From Thermoanaerobaculia bacterium (GTDB lineage: Bacteria; Acidobacteriota; Thermoanaerobaculia; UBA5066), in NCBI GenBank assembly GCA_022071945.1, contig JAJVIN010000028.1, positions 62,001 to 126,000 on the forward strand: DNA of 64,000 nt, in the 5' to 3' direction. Positions 28,387 through 37,169 of the stretch are shown here, one piece after another. Numbering within the stretch: the stretch's first letter is position 1; each line of letters begins with the position of its first letter. Under the pieces are notes generated by a model. It made no database searches and had not been told where the DNA came from. It was given only the letters and a program-made list of their open reading frames with translations. A program made the position numbers and the translations under genes.

Positions 28387-31300
28387 TCAGTAGCTGAGCC
28401 TCAGGCCGAACTTCATCTGCCAGCGCGAACGCAGGTCGTTTGAGAAGTAGGCGCCGCCGGTCAAGTTGCCAGCCGAGACCATCTGGTAGATCGGCTTTCC
28501 GGTGGCAGAGTCAATCCCGACATAGTTCAGCGGCGTCCAGTTCTGGTTGCCGACGGAGTAGATACCGCCGGAGTTCTTGTCGATCAGGTTGATCAGATTG
28601 AGAACGTCGAACGTGAGCTGAGTCCGAACGACACTGACTGGGACCTCGAGGTCATAGTGGAAATCCAGAGATCGATTCCAGGGCGTGAAGGAGGAGTAGC
28701 GCGGCACGATCTGACCGCGATACTTGTCGAGGCCTGTCCAGCCGAGAAACTGCTCCCATTGCTCCTCCGTCGGTGCGGGAGAGCCGGACGGGTTCCTCAG
28801 GATGAAGTCACTGAAGTTGGCGGGAACGTAGATCAGGTCGTTCGTCGAGTATCCGTCGCTGTTGGGGTCGCCGCCCATCATGATTGAGTACGGCTGACCC
28901 GAAGTCACGTTGAAAAGGAACGCGACAGTGTGCCTCACTGGACCAGTCTTGAAAGACTGCGAGATCACGAAGTTGAAACGGTCCTCGATCTCGAATGCCG
29001 TGCGAGAAAGCTCGGGATTCTGGATATCACCGCGGGTGTGGTGGAACTGCCAATTCGAAATGGCGCGGCTGGAGGTGCCATCAAACGCCGACTTCGCGTT
29101 CGTGTACGCGTACGAAGCGTTCACGTAGAGGCCGAAGTCAAATCGCTTCTCCAACTGAAGCGTCAGGTTCGTCTGCCGGCCCTCATCCGTATTCGTCAGG
29201 TAGGGGAGAGCCTGGAAGCCGGTGCTGACTGCCTTGTGCCTGGGCCGCCCATCGAAGGCCTTCGTTCCGTCGGGGATTCTTGCGGGGTTCAGATAGTAAA
29301 CGTCCTCGAGTGTCTTGGTGTACATCCCTTCGACGGTGGCGCGCACTCCGCCTGGCAGCTCGCGGTCGTAGGCCAAAGTCGTGCGGAGGACGCGGGGCAT
29401 CTTGAAGTCCGGGTCAATGGCGTCGACCGTAATGGCCGCGGTTCCCGGCGGGAAGTTCTTGGGCTGGCCGTACGGGTCAGGGTTGAACTGGATGTTCCGG
29501 GCGGTGAGGGTCAGCGACTCGACTCCGGTGTTGGCGAATACGTTCGAGATCCAGACGTACGGCGTCCTGCCGGCGAAGACTCCGATGCCGCCACGAACTT
29601 GCTGAGTTGGACCGGGGCTCCAGTTGAAGCCGAAACGTGGAGAGATGATCAGGTCACTGCTGGGCACGTCGCTGGTGTCAATACCGAACGTCGTGAACAC
29701 GGCCTCGTTCCTCGAGGGGGTGTCGTCCAGCGTCGGAATGTCCGCGCGGATACCAAAGTTGAGCGTGAGCGAGTTGTTCACCCGCCACTGATCCCCGACA
29801 TAGAAACCCCACTGCTTCGACCCGAATGAGGCCGGACGCCGGGGATCGCTTCCTGTCGCGAAGCCGATCGAGTACTCCTGAGCGATGCCCTTCTCGAAAT
29901 CGGCCAGGGTGCTGAATCGATACCAGCCGTAGAAATCAGAAAGGAAGAGATTCTTGAAATCGAAGATCTCGTTGTGCGTCCCGATAGTGATCGTGTGGTT
30001 CCCGAAGAGCAAGGTAAAGTCATCGGTAATCTCCAGCACGTCCTGATCGAGAGAATTGGCACCGGAGAAGCGCTCGGTCCCGGCGCTCAGCTGTGGCTGG
30101 CGGGCGATGGGCCCGATGTCGACCGTCGGAAAGATGACGGCAGTCGCCCGGGCATCCCGGATGGTCTGGTAGCCTATACGGCCCACATTGAAGGCGTTCG
30201 CTCCGAACACGCTGTTGACCTGGAGAACGGTCGAGTTCGTCTTGTTCTCGATGGCGTAGATCCCCGTCTGGAACCGGAACCTGGTGGCGGACCGGTCCTG
30301 CACGACGTCGTTGACACCATCGATGTAGTTGTGCCGGAGCGTGATTTGGTGCGCCGTCGAGGCGTTGAAGTCCAGGCGCCCGAATATGAGGTTGGAATCC
30401 GTGGTCTGGTTGAAATCGCCAAGGCTACCGGGGTCGTAGTTGTATTTCGCTATCAGCAGGTCTCTGAAGGCCGGCGCCGAGGCCAGGTTGCCACTCGAGT
30501 TGTACTGCACGGCGGCGGAACCATCCGCGGCGACCCCGGTCGGAGCCGATCGCCGGTTGATCTCACCACTGGCGAAGAAGAAGAGCCGATCCCTGAGGAT
30601 GGGACCGCCTACCCGGAGACCATACTGGTCCTCGCTGAACTCGGACACTGGCCGATCGAGAGCATCCGTGGCGCTCTGAGGAACGTAGTCGGACACGAAA
30701 CTCTCGCTACGGATAGAACCGTAGACGGAAGCAGAAAACTCGTTCGATCCACTGCGAGTGATCGCGTTAATGCCGCCTCCTGTGAACCCGCCTTGCTTGA
30801 TGTCATAGGGAGACACAACGAGCTGAAGCTCCTGGATGGCGTCGAGACTGATGGGCTGTGTATTCGCCTGGCCTCCGGGCGTCCCGGTATCGGCAAGCCC
30901 GAACAGGTCGTTGTTGACCGCCCCGTCGATCTGGATCGTGTTGTACCGGTTGTTCTTCCCGGCGACGTTCAGCCGGGTACCGGACTGGTCGCCCGGATCC
31001 ACGTTGAAGTAAGGATTCGTCCGGGCAACGTTCTGGATTGTCCGCTGGACGGTGGGCAGGCTCTTGAGTTGCTCTTCCGCCACGGTAGCCGTGTTCCCCA
31101 TGCGGTCGGGGTTGATGAGGGGCGACTCGGAGGCCGTGACCTCGACCGTCTCCGTCACCGTGGCCAGGTCGAGCTCGAGGCTGACGTTGCGGATTTCTCC
31201 GAGCGCGACCTCGATCCCCTTGACCGTCTGTTCCTTGAAGCCGCTCAGCTTCGCGACGATCGTGTACGGGCCGCCGACGCGGACGTTCAGGATGGTGAAG

Positions 31301-31539
31301 CGGCCGTTCGAGAGCGTCGTGGCCGAATACCGGGTACCGGTGGGTGTGTGAACCGCCTCGACGAGGACACCGGGCAGCGCCGACTTGTCGACCTTCATCG
31401 TGACGGTTCCGGCCAGACGGCCGGTCGTTTCCTGCGCGATCGCCGTCGTGGCGAACGCCAGAATGCCGGTGATCGCGATCAGCGCCGCGACAGCCAGCCC
31501 GGCCCGCTGGACCGGAAGAAACCGAGAAACAGATTTCAT
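28387..31539 (-). CDS. TonB-dependent receptor, Oar-like, with carboxypeptidase-regulatory domain
   Basis: The 1050-residue protein starts at an ATG preceded by GGGGGAGAG. A signal peptide (LAVAALIAITGILAFATTAI) is followed by a CarboxypepD_reg beta-sandwich at about residues 37-120 (GRLAGTVTMKVDKSALPGVL). The plug (about 135-250: LPTVQRTIQNVARTNPYFNV) and a 22-strand-type barrel follow, ending in KFGLRLSY with the terminal aromatic residue. The plug has GGQANTQPISLDAIQELQL, typical of Oar/OmpA-like receptors of Acidobacteriota and Myxococcota. Such receptors move large ligands (siderophores, glycans, peptides) or secrete factors; the ligand is unknown. GC content and codon use look slightly lower than in the neighbours. 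No SusD-like partner is present. Confidence 0.93.
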   Translation of the reverse strand: MKSVSRFLPVQRAGLAVAALIAITGILAFATTAIAQETTGRLAGTVTMKVDKSALPGVLVEAVHTPTGTRYSATTLSNGRFTILNVRVGGPYTIVAKLSGFKEQTVKGIEVALGEIRNVSLELDLATVTETVEVTASESPLINPDRMGNTATVAEEQLKSLPTVQRTIQNVARTNPYFNVDPGDQSGTRLNVAGKNNRYNTIQIDGAVNNDLFGLADTGTPGGQANTQPISLDAIQELQLVVSPYDIKQGGFTGGGINAITRSGSNEFSASVYGSIRSESFVSDYVPQSATDALDRPVSEFSEDQYGLRVGGPILRDRLFFFASGEINRRSAPTGVAADGSAAVQYNSSGNLASAPAFRDLLIAKYNYDPGSLGDFNQTTDSNLIFGRLDFNASTAHQITLRHNYIDGVNDVVQDRSATRFRFQTGIYAIENKTNSTVLQVNSVFGANAFNVGRIGYQTIRDARATAVIFPTVDIGPIARQPQLSAGTERFSGANSLDQDVLEITDDFTLLFGNHTITIGTHNEIFDFKNLFLSDFYGWYRFSTLADFEKGIAQEYSIGFATGSDPRRPASFGSKQWGFYVGDQWRVNNSLTLNFGIRADIPTLDDTPSRNEAVFTTFGIDTSDVPSSDLIISPRFGFNWSPGPTQQVRGGIGVFAGRTPYVWISNVFANTGVESLTLTARNIQFNPDPYGQPKNFPPGTAAITVDAIDPDFKMPRVLRTTLAYDRELPGGVRATVEGMYTKTLEDVYYLNPARIPDGTKAFDGRPRHKAVSTGFQALPYLTNTDEGRQTNLTLQLEKRFDFGLYVNASYAYTNAKSAFDGTSSRAISNWQFHHTRGDIQNPELSRTAFEIEDRFNFVISQSFKTGPVRHTVAFLFNVTSGQPYSIMMGGDPNSDGYSTNDLIYVPANFSDFILRNPSGSPAPTEEQWEQFLGWTGLDKYRGQIVPRYSSFTPWNRSLDFHYDLEVPVSVVRTQLTFDVLNLINLIDKNSGGIYSVGNQNWTPLNYVGIDSATGKPIYQMVSAGNLTGGAYFSNDLRSRWQMKFGLRLSY

Positions 31540-31562
31540 GAGCTCTCCCCCTTTTGCTTTTC

Positions 31563-31589
31563 CCCGCCGGCAGCGGCGCCGCCGGCGGG
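31563..31589 (-). promoter_or_regulatory. 5' UTR hairpin upstream of the Oar-like gene
   Basis: CCCGCCGGC (31563-31571) pairs with GCCGGCGGG (31581-31589), ending about 24 bases upstream of the start codon and leaving an A/G-rich ribosome site free. It may stabilise the transcript or attenuate it; no ligand-binding riboswitch pattern is seen. Confidence 0.4.
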
Positions 31590-31644
31590 TTGAACTTTGC
31601 TATCTGGTCGTGAAAACCAGGTTAAACGCGGTTCTTGGTCTTCT

Positions 31645-32121
31645 TCAGGCTGGCCCGAAGGATTCCCTCCACCGCTGTTCCAGTGCTAATGCCTCGGACG
31701 TTCCCTCCTTCGGAGCCCAGCTCGCCAGGTCCTCCCCCGGAATCGGCACGTACGGGCCTTCCTTCGTTTCAAAAAAGATCGTTCCTTCCTCGAGAGCCAC
31801 CATCGAGTGCCACGTCCCCGGCTCGAATTGCATCCCGAAGGTCGTCCCGCCCGGACGCAGGGTTCTGCGTTCGAGCTCCGAGCCATCCGGATCGAAGACC
31901 ATCACGCCGAGCCTTCCGGAAATGGCGAGAACCGTCTCGGTCTTGGGCGGGGTGGCGTGCCGGTGGGGCCGGATGTACGTCCCCGGCTCGAGGGCGTTGA
32001 AGAGGCGGTGAACCGTGTCGCCCATCTCGTGGAGATTCAAGTTCAGCCTACGCCTCGGGCTCTCCGCCGCTTTCCGGCTGAGGTCCTCCAGGGCTGATAT
32101 CTCGAGCCACCTCGGAGACAT
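31645..32121 (-). CDS. WbuC-type cupin-fold protein
   Basis: The 158-residue protein has the cupin pattern of the WbuC family: RLNLNLHEMGDTVHRLFNAL, then YIRPHRHATPPKTETVLA, GMQFEPGTWHSM and FFETKEGPY. The His-x-His...Glu...His set would bind a metal. WbuC is found in O-antigen clusters with unknown function and also occurs alone, as here. It is followed by the PEP-synthase-N-domain gene on the same strand after 56 bases being read downstream toward lower coordinates. Confidence 0.85.
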   Translation of the reverse strand: MSPRWLEISALEDLSRKAAESPRRRLNLNLHEMGDTVHRLFNALEPGTYIRPHRHATPPKTETVLAISGRLGVMVFDPDGSELERRTLRPGGTTFGMQFEPGTWHSMVALEEGTIFFETKEGPYVPIPGEDLASWAPKEGTSEALALEQRWRESFGPA

Positions 32122-32176
32122 CCTACTCCTCTCGTCCTAATCCTAACCCGAACCCGCCTTCGATGCTCACCTCATC

Positions 32177-34507
32177 TCAGACTGGCCTCTGCGGAGGCGC
32201 GAGAAACGCCACCGCCTCGCCTGCCTCGGCGTTGGCCAGAACCCTCAGGACGAGACCATCGGCCGCCTTCGGGACATCGACCACGTGAACCACGTGCGCC
32301 ACGTCCGAGAAATCGGGCGCCAGCCGGCGGAACTCCTCCGGTGTCTTCTTCAGGAAGTCCTCCCTGAAGACCACGTGCTCGTCATCCGGGAAGAGGGGTA
32401 GATAGCGGATCGAGGCCTCGACCAAGTCCTGGAAGAAGTGTGTCCCGAAGGAAAGATCGGGCATGTAGTTCCCGCGTTTACGCGCGACCTCGATCAGCAT
32501 CGCCGAATTGTTGATATCCGAGTAGGTCACGCTGACGCCGAGCTTGATGTCCCCCCGGCTCCCCCACCGCCCCGGGCCGATCAGGATGAAGCGCCTCTTC
32601 GGCAGGATCTTGTTGAGGCGCGCCACCGCCCTTCCCACCCGCTTGAAGGCCACGGGGTCTGGCAGGTGGAGATACCCCTCGACATCGACGTAGACGATGT
32701 GCGTGATGTCGGGCACGCGTCCGTTCGAGACGTAGTTGCGGGCCGAGAAGATCAGCTTCTCCGGAGCGATGTCGAGGGGGATGGGTGAGGGCGACGCGTC
32801 CTCGGTGAAGCTCTGGGGACGGCACTGCAGGAGGTAGAGGTCCTTGCCGTCCGAGGCGAACTCCAGATCGACCGGGGTCCCCATCTTCTCCCGCAGCGTG
32901 TTCAGAAGCGTCTTCATCCGGGAGAGGAAGTTCGTCTGGCGCAAGAGCCCCTCGAACGTGAAGACGAGGCTGTCGGCATCCCGTTCGTGGTCGATGAAAA
33001 GGGGCTGCCGGATCGAGTCGGCGTCGGCCTGGGACACGAGCTGCTTCAACCCCGGGAACTCCCTCCCGCACTCGCGAAAGATCCACTCGATCGGGACCGT
33101 CTCGAACGTGCCGCTCTCGAGGTTGATCACGTCCATCTTCCTCGGCGAGTACCTCACCGCCTCGTCCCTCGTCACGTTGACCCTCAGGCCGGGCTGGCCG
33201 GGCGCCACCAGGATCGGATAGTCCTCGCCGACCCGGTCGACCGCGCGCGTGCCCAGTCCCGGAACCAGACGCAGGAGGCCGTCCTCCCTCTTGATGCGAG
33301 CGGACCAGCGGAACTCGTTGTTGCTGAACGCGACGCCGGCGAACGACGGGAAGAAATACTTGCCGACCCGCGTCCCGACGACCTCCTGGATCAGGATTCC
33401 CATTTCCTCGTGGACGTCGAGGAGCCCTCGCTCGGCCCGGTACTCGATCGGATCGGGGCCGAAGATCGACGCGTACACCTCTGAGATCGCATCGAGGAGG
33501 GCGAGCAGCCTCTCTCGCTTCGTCCCCTGGTTCGCCAGGAACAGGCTCTTGTACTTCCCGGAGAAAGAGGATCCAAGGCGGTCCTCGAGAAGGCTCGAGC
33601 TCCTGACGATGAGGGGCTTCTCCTCGAGGTCGTCGAGGGCGAGGGACAGACCCTTGACGATCTCGGGCGAGAAGTGAGAGTTCTTGAAGACCTGGACGAT
33701 GTGCGGGTACTCGTCCCTGACCTGCTCGATCTCGAGGTACTTCCAGTTGTAGATGTCCTCGAGCGAGTTGTACTGGATGAAGTCGAGGACTCCATCGGAC
33801 GTGATGTACCAGGTCTTGGGCGAGCGGATCGTCCCGAGCTCGCGGGCCACCTCGGGCGAACCGCGCAGGATCCGGGTCGCGAGGAAGAGACCGGCCCCCT
33901 TGCCTCCGAGCTTTCCGTAGCTCCTTGGCGGGGCGATCACCCTGCGGACCAGGTCGTAGAAATCGCGAACCTCGACGTAGCTTCTGGCCACGTTGATGTA
34001 GTCGAGCTCGTCGGTGAGGAAGCGTCTGACGAGAGAGACCCTCAGGCCGACCTGAATCGCGCGGGAGAGGTCCTTGTCTTCGATCCCCATGTCCTCGTGG
34101 CGCTCGAGGGCCTGCGAGATCTCGAGGAGGGAGGTTCCCTGGTTCTCGACGGCCTCGACCAGAAAGCCGGAGCGGTCATCCTGGATCCACTGCTGGATCA
34201 AGGCGAGGATGACGTCGGGCTTCAGGTGTTTCTTGGCGATCACGAACGCCGAGCCGGCCACATCGAGATGAACGTCGAGGACCTTGCGCTCCGTCGGACG
34301 GTTCTCGCTGGCCTCGTCCGCGGGTCCCCTGCGCTGAGCCGCGAAGCTCTGCAGGAGCTCCTGGGCCTCCCCGACCCCGCTCCAGGAAAGGTGGTTGATC
34401 ATCCGCCGGGAGATCCGGCCGAGGAGGTGCTGGTCGATCTTCTTGAGGAAGCCGATGATGACTTCCCACTCGTGCCGTTCCGTCCGGGATGCGTGGTCGG
34501 AATCCAT
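32177..34507 (-). CDS. PEP/pyruvate-binding-domain protein lacking the swivel and PEP domains
   Basis: The ATG at 34507 gives 776 residues; a GTG at 34522 is an alternative. A helical N-terminal region (about 1-190) precedes the PPDK/PEP-synthase N-terminal ATP-grasp domain (about 195-570). That domain carries GGKGAGLFLATRIL, PLIVRSSSLLEDRLGSSFSG, LLDAISEVYASIFGPDPIEY and DLEFASDGKDLYLLQCRPQS. The phosphohistidine swivel and the PEP/pyruvate TIM barrel of true synthases are absent. Instead there is a conserved C-terminal region with LIGPGRWGSRGDIKLGVSV and SFGTHFFQDLVEASIRYLPL. Such proteins may phosphorylate another partner using ATP, but no reaction is known to me. Two neighbours upstream are PH-domain proteins. 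Confidence 0.85.
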   Translation of the reverse strand: MDSDHASRTERHEWEVIIGFLKKIDQHLLGRISRRMINHLSWSGVGEAQELLQSFAAQRRGPADEASENRPTERKVLDVHLDVAGSAFVIAKKHLKPDVILALIQQWIQDDRSGFLVEAVENQGTSLLEISQALERHEDMGIEDKDLSRAIQVGLRVSLVRRFLTDELDYINVARSYVEVRDFYDLVRRVIAPPRSYGKLGGKGAGLFLATRILRGSPEVARELGTIRSPKTWYITSDGVLDFIQYNSLEDIYNWKYLEIEQVRDEYPHIVQVFKNSHFSPEIVKGLSLALDDLEEKPLIVRSSSLLEDRLGSSFSGKYKSLFLANQGTKRERLLALLDAISEVYASIFGPDPIEYRAERGLLDVHEEMGILIQEVVGTRVGKYFFPSFAGVAFSNNEFRWSARIKREDGLLRLVPGLGTRAVDRVGEDYPILVAPGQPGLRVNVTRDEAVRYSPRKMDVINLESGTFETVPIEWIFRECGREFPGLKQLVSQADADSIRQPLFIDHERDADSLVFTFEGLLRQTNFLSRMKTLLNTLREKMGTPVDLEFASDGKDLYLLQCRPQSFTEDASPSPIPLDIAPEKLIFSARNYVSNGRVPDITHIVYVDVEGYLHLPDPVAFKRVGRAVARLNKILPKRRFILIGPGRWGSRGDIKLGVSVTYSDINNSAMLIEVARKRGNYMPDLSFGTHFFQDLVEASIRYLPLFPDDEHVVFREDFLKKTPEEFRRLAPDFSDVAHVVHVVDVPKAADGLVLRVLANAEAGEAVAFLAPPQRPV

Positions 34508-34567
34508 CCCGGGGATTCTCACCCCAGACTGTCTCGCCCGGGAGCCGAATCCGGAGGTGAGCAGCCC

Positions 34568-35083
34568 TCAGCGTTTCGCCCGGGCTTCCCGGGCGGCCTG
34601 GAGGGCCACGAGAAAGGACTCGCCCTGGTTCAAGGGGGCGATCTCGATCTTCATCATCTTGCCCGAGGAGCTCCGGATCTCGATGACGTCCCCCACGAGG
34701 CCTTCCTTGCGGTGGCCGATGTCCTCGATCTCCGAGAGGTCCATCGACGTGGTCCGGCCGTCCTGGTGGTACATCACCCTCAGATCCGTCAGGATCGCGG
34801 CCTCGGTGCCGTCCATCGACAGCGTGGCGTCGTAATAGGCCAGGACTTCCTCCCCCTCCTTCAGCATCCCGTGCGCCTTCAGGTAATCGAGGGCGTAGGC
34901 GTCGAGCTCGTTGGCGAGCTTGACGCCGGCCTCGGGCGTTCTCGAGAGCCAGACGAAGAAGATGCCAGCGGCCAGGCAGGCCACAAAGGCGGCCGCCCCG
35001 CACCCAATGAGCACGAACCGGAGGGGATTCGGGGCTCCGGGCGGTCGGGGCGGCGGAGGGGCGGGAGCCGGGTACCCGCTCAC
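34568..35083 (-). CDS. Membrane-anchored hypothetical protein of the PH-domain operon
   Basis: The GTG at 35083 shares GTGA with the stop of the upstream PH-domain gene and gives 171 residues. A Pro-rich head (SGYPAPAPPPPRPPGAP) is followed by one membrane helix (about 22-45) and a small alpha/beta domain with EEVLAYYDATLSMDGTEAAI and LTDLRVMYHQDGRTTSMDLS. That pattern, a short segment that states the value of a factory-like PH fold, resembles bacterial PH-like domains, but the match is weak. Longer frames upstream run antisense or through the neighbour and are rejected. It is coupled to the two genes before it. Confidence 0.65.
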   Translation of the reverse strand: MSGYPAPAPPPPRPPGAPNPLRFVLIGCGAAAFVACLAAGIFFVWLSRTPEAGVKLANELDAYALDYLKAHGMLKEGEEVLAYYDATLSMDGTEAAILTDLRVMYHQDGRTTSMDLSEIEDIGHRKEGLVGDVIEIRSSSGKMMKIEIAPLNQGESFLVALQAAREARAKR

Positions 35084-35859
35084 GAGCCTGCCTCCAGCGC
35101 GGATCGGAGCGCCCGGATCTCCGCGATGGTCAAGGCAATTGCCCTGGAAAGCCCTTCGGGGTTCTCCAATCGAGCCGTCGCGGGCCCGCCAGTGGCGTGA
35201 GAGGGTTCCTGCCCCAGGCCGGAATCCTTGTAGCGCTTCATCTGGGCGAGCAGCCGGTCGCGGATCTTCTCCGCGCCCGTCACTCCCCGGAGGTTCCCGG
35301 AGTGCAGGCTCGCCTCTTGACTGTGTCCCTCGGGACCCTGGCCCCCGCCGCCGCCCGCGGTCGAGACGACGACGTCGGCGATGCCGAAGAGCTTCTGGAC
35401 CGGATTCTGCTTCACGTTGATCTGCTGGATGTTCGCGAGGGTGAAGGTCTGCTCGCGAAAGAACCAGATTCCCTCCTGGATCCTCAGGCTCCGGTCGGAG
35501 AGCAAGTAGTAGCGGCACTCGTAGTCGAGGCGCAGGACGAAATAGGTGAAGGGCAGCTGCAGGGCGTAGCCGGCGAAGGCCAGGAACTCGATGGCCGAGA
35601 GGACGGCCGTGGAAACAGGCACGCTCCACGGACCGAACCGGATCAGGAACCCGAAGCCGGGGACGTAGTGGAGGAAGAGGGCACCGAAGAGAAGGCCCGC
35701 GAGGGCCCCGGCCTGGCCAAAGCCCCAGCCGAGGCGGATGTAGTCGTAATAGCCCTTGCCAGCCCGAAAGGTCTGGCACGAGGCTTCCTCGCCGGGCGGG
35801 ACGTGAGGCCGCTCGGGGATTTTCAAGAAGCGGAGGACAGTTTGCCGGAGCTCAGCCAC
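35080..35859 (-). CDS. Bacterial PH-domain (YdbS-like) membrane protein
   Basis: This 259-residue protein has two or three membrane helices (about 40-70 and 80-108), followed by a bPH2 domain (RYYLLSDRSLRIQEGIWFFR, then TLANIQQINVKQNPVQKLFG). The latter is the signature of the YdbS/YdbT family, whose function is unknown and which may organise membrane lipids or proteins. A Gly-rich loop (STAGGGGGQGPEG) follows the PH fold, then charged helices. It overlaps the upstream PH gene by 8 bases and the downstream gene by 4, so the three are one translational unit. Confidence 0.85.
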   Translation of the reverse strand: MAELRQTVLRFLKIPERPHVPPGEEASCQTFRAGKGYYDYIRLGWGFGQAGALAGLLFGALFLHYVPGFGFLIRFGPWSVPVSTAVLSAIEFLAFAGYALQLPFTYFVLRLDYECRYYLLSDRSLRIQEGIWFFREQTFTLANIQQINVKQNPVQKLFGIADVVVSTAGGGGGQGPEGHSQEASLHSGNLRGVTGAEKIRDRLLAQMKRYKDSGLGQEPSHATGGPATARLENPEGLSRAIALTIAEIRALRSALEAGS

Positions 35860-36391
35860 GGGGGTCTCCGGCCCTCTTCTGACTCGCCAGGGCAGCCCTC
35901 AGCGCCCTGAGCTCCTCGGCCAGAGCGCGGAACTCGGCCTCGAGCCGGGCGATCGGGGCTTCCGAGGACGGGGCGGCGTGCGTGGAGGGCTTGATACCTC
36001 GGGAGCTCTGGTAGAGGAAGTCGCGAACGGCCTCGTACTCGGCGATCCCCTCGAGCGTCATCTCGGCCGAGGCGCTGCCGCTCGCCGTCTGGATCTGGAT
36101 GCGCGCCAGGCCGAGCCACCTCTCGACGATGTTGCTGACGAGGTGGATGTCCTGGATGCGCGAGTAGGTGAGGTGGACCTCTCGGTGAAAGAGGACTCCC
36201 CAGCTCATCGAGACGCCCTCGGCATCGAACCGGAACCGCATCGTGTGGTAGCGGAAGTAGAGGTACGTCAAAAAGAACGGGAACAAGGGCCCCGCGACGA
36301 GGGACGACAGGATGTAGTAGCGGAAGAGCGAGGGGATGGGCCTCTCCATCTTCCCGATGTCGAAGCCGGGAGGCGCTGACTGCGAGCTCAT
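35852..36391 (-). CDS. Bacterial PH-domain membrane protein
   Basis: The 179 residues contain one membrane-embedded hydrophobic hairpin (about 22-48: FRYYILSSLVAGPLFPFFL) and a single bPH2 domain (MRFRFDAEGVSMSWGVLFHR, then YSRIQDIHLVSNIVERWLGL). A short C-terminal coiled coil (LEAEFRALAEELRALRAAL) may pair with that of the next protein, which ends in a similar helix. It is the first gene of the PH trio. Its function is unknown. Confidence 0.85.
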   Translation of the reverse strand: MSSQSAPPGFDIGKMERPIPSLFRYYILSSLVAGPLFPFFLTYLYFRYHTMRFRFDAEGVSMSWGVLFHREVHLTYSRIQDIHLVSNIVERWLGLARIQIQTASGSASAEMTLEGIAEYEAVRDFLYQSSRGIKPSTHAAPSSEAPIARLEAEFRALAEELRALRAALASQKRAGDPRG

Positions 36392-36431
36392 GTGTTCGAG
36401 GACAGCTTACCGCTCACGAGCCGCCCGAGAA

Positions 36432-37019
36432 TCAAGCAGTCCCGGCCTCGGGGAGCTCCACGGCCTCGTAGACGTCCGCGAAGGCGAGGGCCGCGGGTAC
36501 ACTCGCCAGCGCCACTTGACCGGCTTCTGGCAGCCAGGCGACATAGCGCCAGGCCTTTCCGTCCCGTGTGAAGACCTCGATCAACTGCTCATCCTGTGAA
36601 ACAAGCACGTACTCGGTGAGCGATTCGACCGTCTGGTAGGCGCGGAATTTCTTGTTCCGGTCGAGGCGCTCGGTCGAGGGGGAGAGGATCTCGATCACGA
36701 GCCTCGGGTTCAGAAGGACGTCACGCTCGGAATCGAGGAGTCCCGGAGCTCCGCAAACCACCAGGACGTCCGGGTACACGTAGCTCTCCCAGGCCGGGAT
36801 CCAGACCCGCATGTCTGCGCCCAAGACCTCACAGCTGCTCCCCGCGAGCTGGTTCCCGAGGAGGCGCACCAGATTGCGGGAGAGCCGGTTGTGAGAAAGG
36901 CTCGCCCCCGTCATCGCGACGATCTCGCCGTCGTAGAACTCGTGCCTGGACTCCTGCCGGCGCTCCCACAGCAGGAACTCTTCCGGAGTCATCTTCGTTG
37001 GCTTCGGGACGCTCGACAT
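36432..37019 (-). CDS. Uma2-family PD-(D/E)XK endonuclease-like protein
   Basis: The ATG at 37019 gives 195 residues. Family hallmarks are PTKMTPEEFLLWERRQESRH, EFYDGEIVAMTGAS, YVYPDVLVVCG and LVIEILSPSTERLDRNKK, where the Asp, the Glu-x-x-Ser and the Lys form the nuclease core. Uma2 proteins are abundant in cyanobacteria and many soil bacteria, usually as stand-alone genes of unknown target. No partner gene is seen, and composition matches the neighbours. Confidence 0.92.
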   Translation of the reverse strand: MSSVPKPTKMTPEEFLLWERRQESRHEFYDGEIVAMTGASLSHNRLSRNLVRLLGNQLAGSSCEVLGADMRVWIPAWESYVYPDVLVVCGAPGLLDSERDVLLNPRLVIEILSPSTERLDRNKKFRAYQTVESLTEYVLVSQDEQLIEVFTRDGKAWRYVAWLPEAGQVALASVPAALAFADVYEAVELPEAGTA

Positions 37020-37169
37020 CTTCGGCTCCTGACTCTCTCGAAGTCTACCGCCACCGCGCCCCTGCGTTTCCGTTCGGCTCCCTCGTCCCACTTCTCGGAG
37101 ACATCCTGAGAATGCCCGGCCCGCCCGCCACTCCGGCCGCGGAGAGGATCGACGTTGTCAGCGGCCGGA

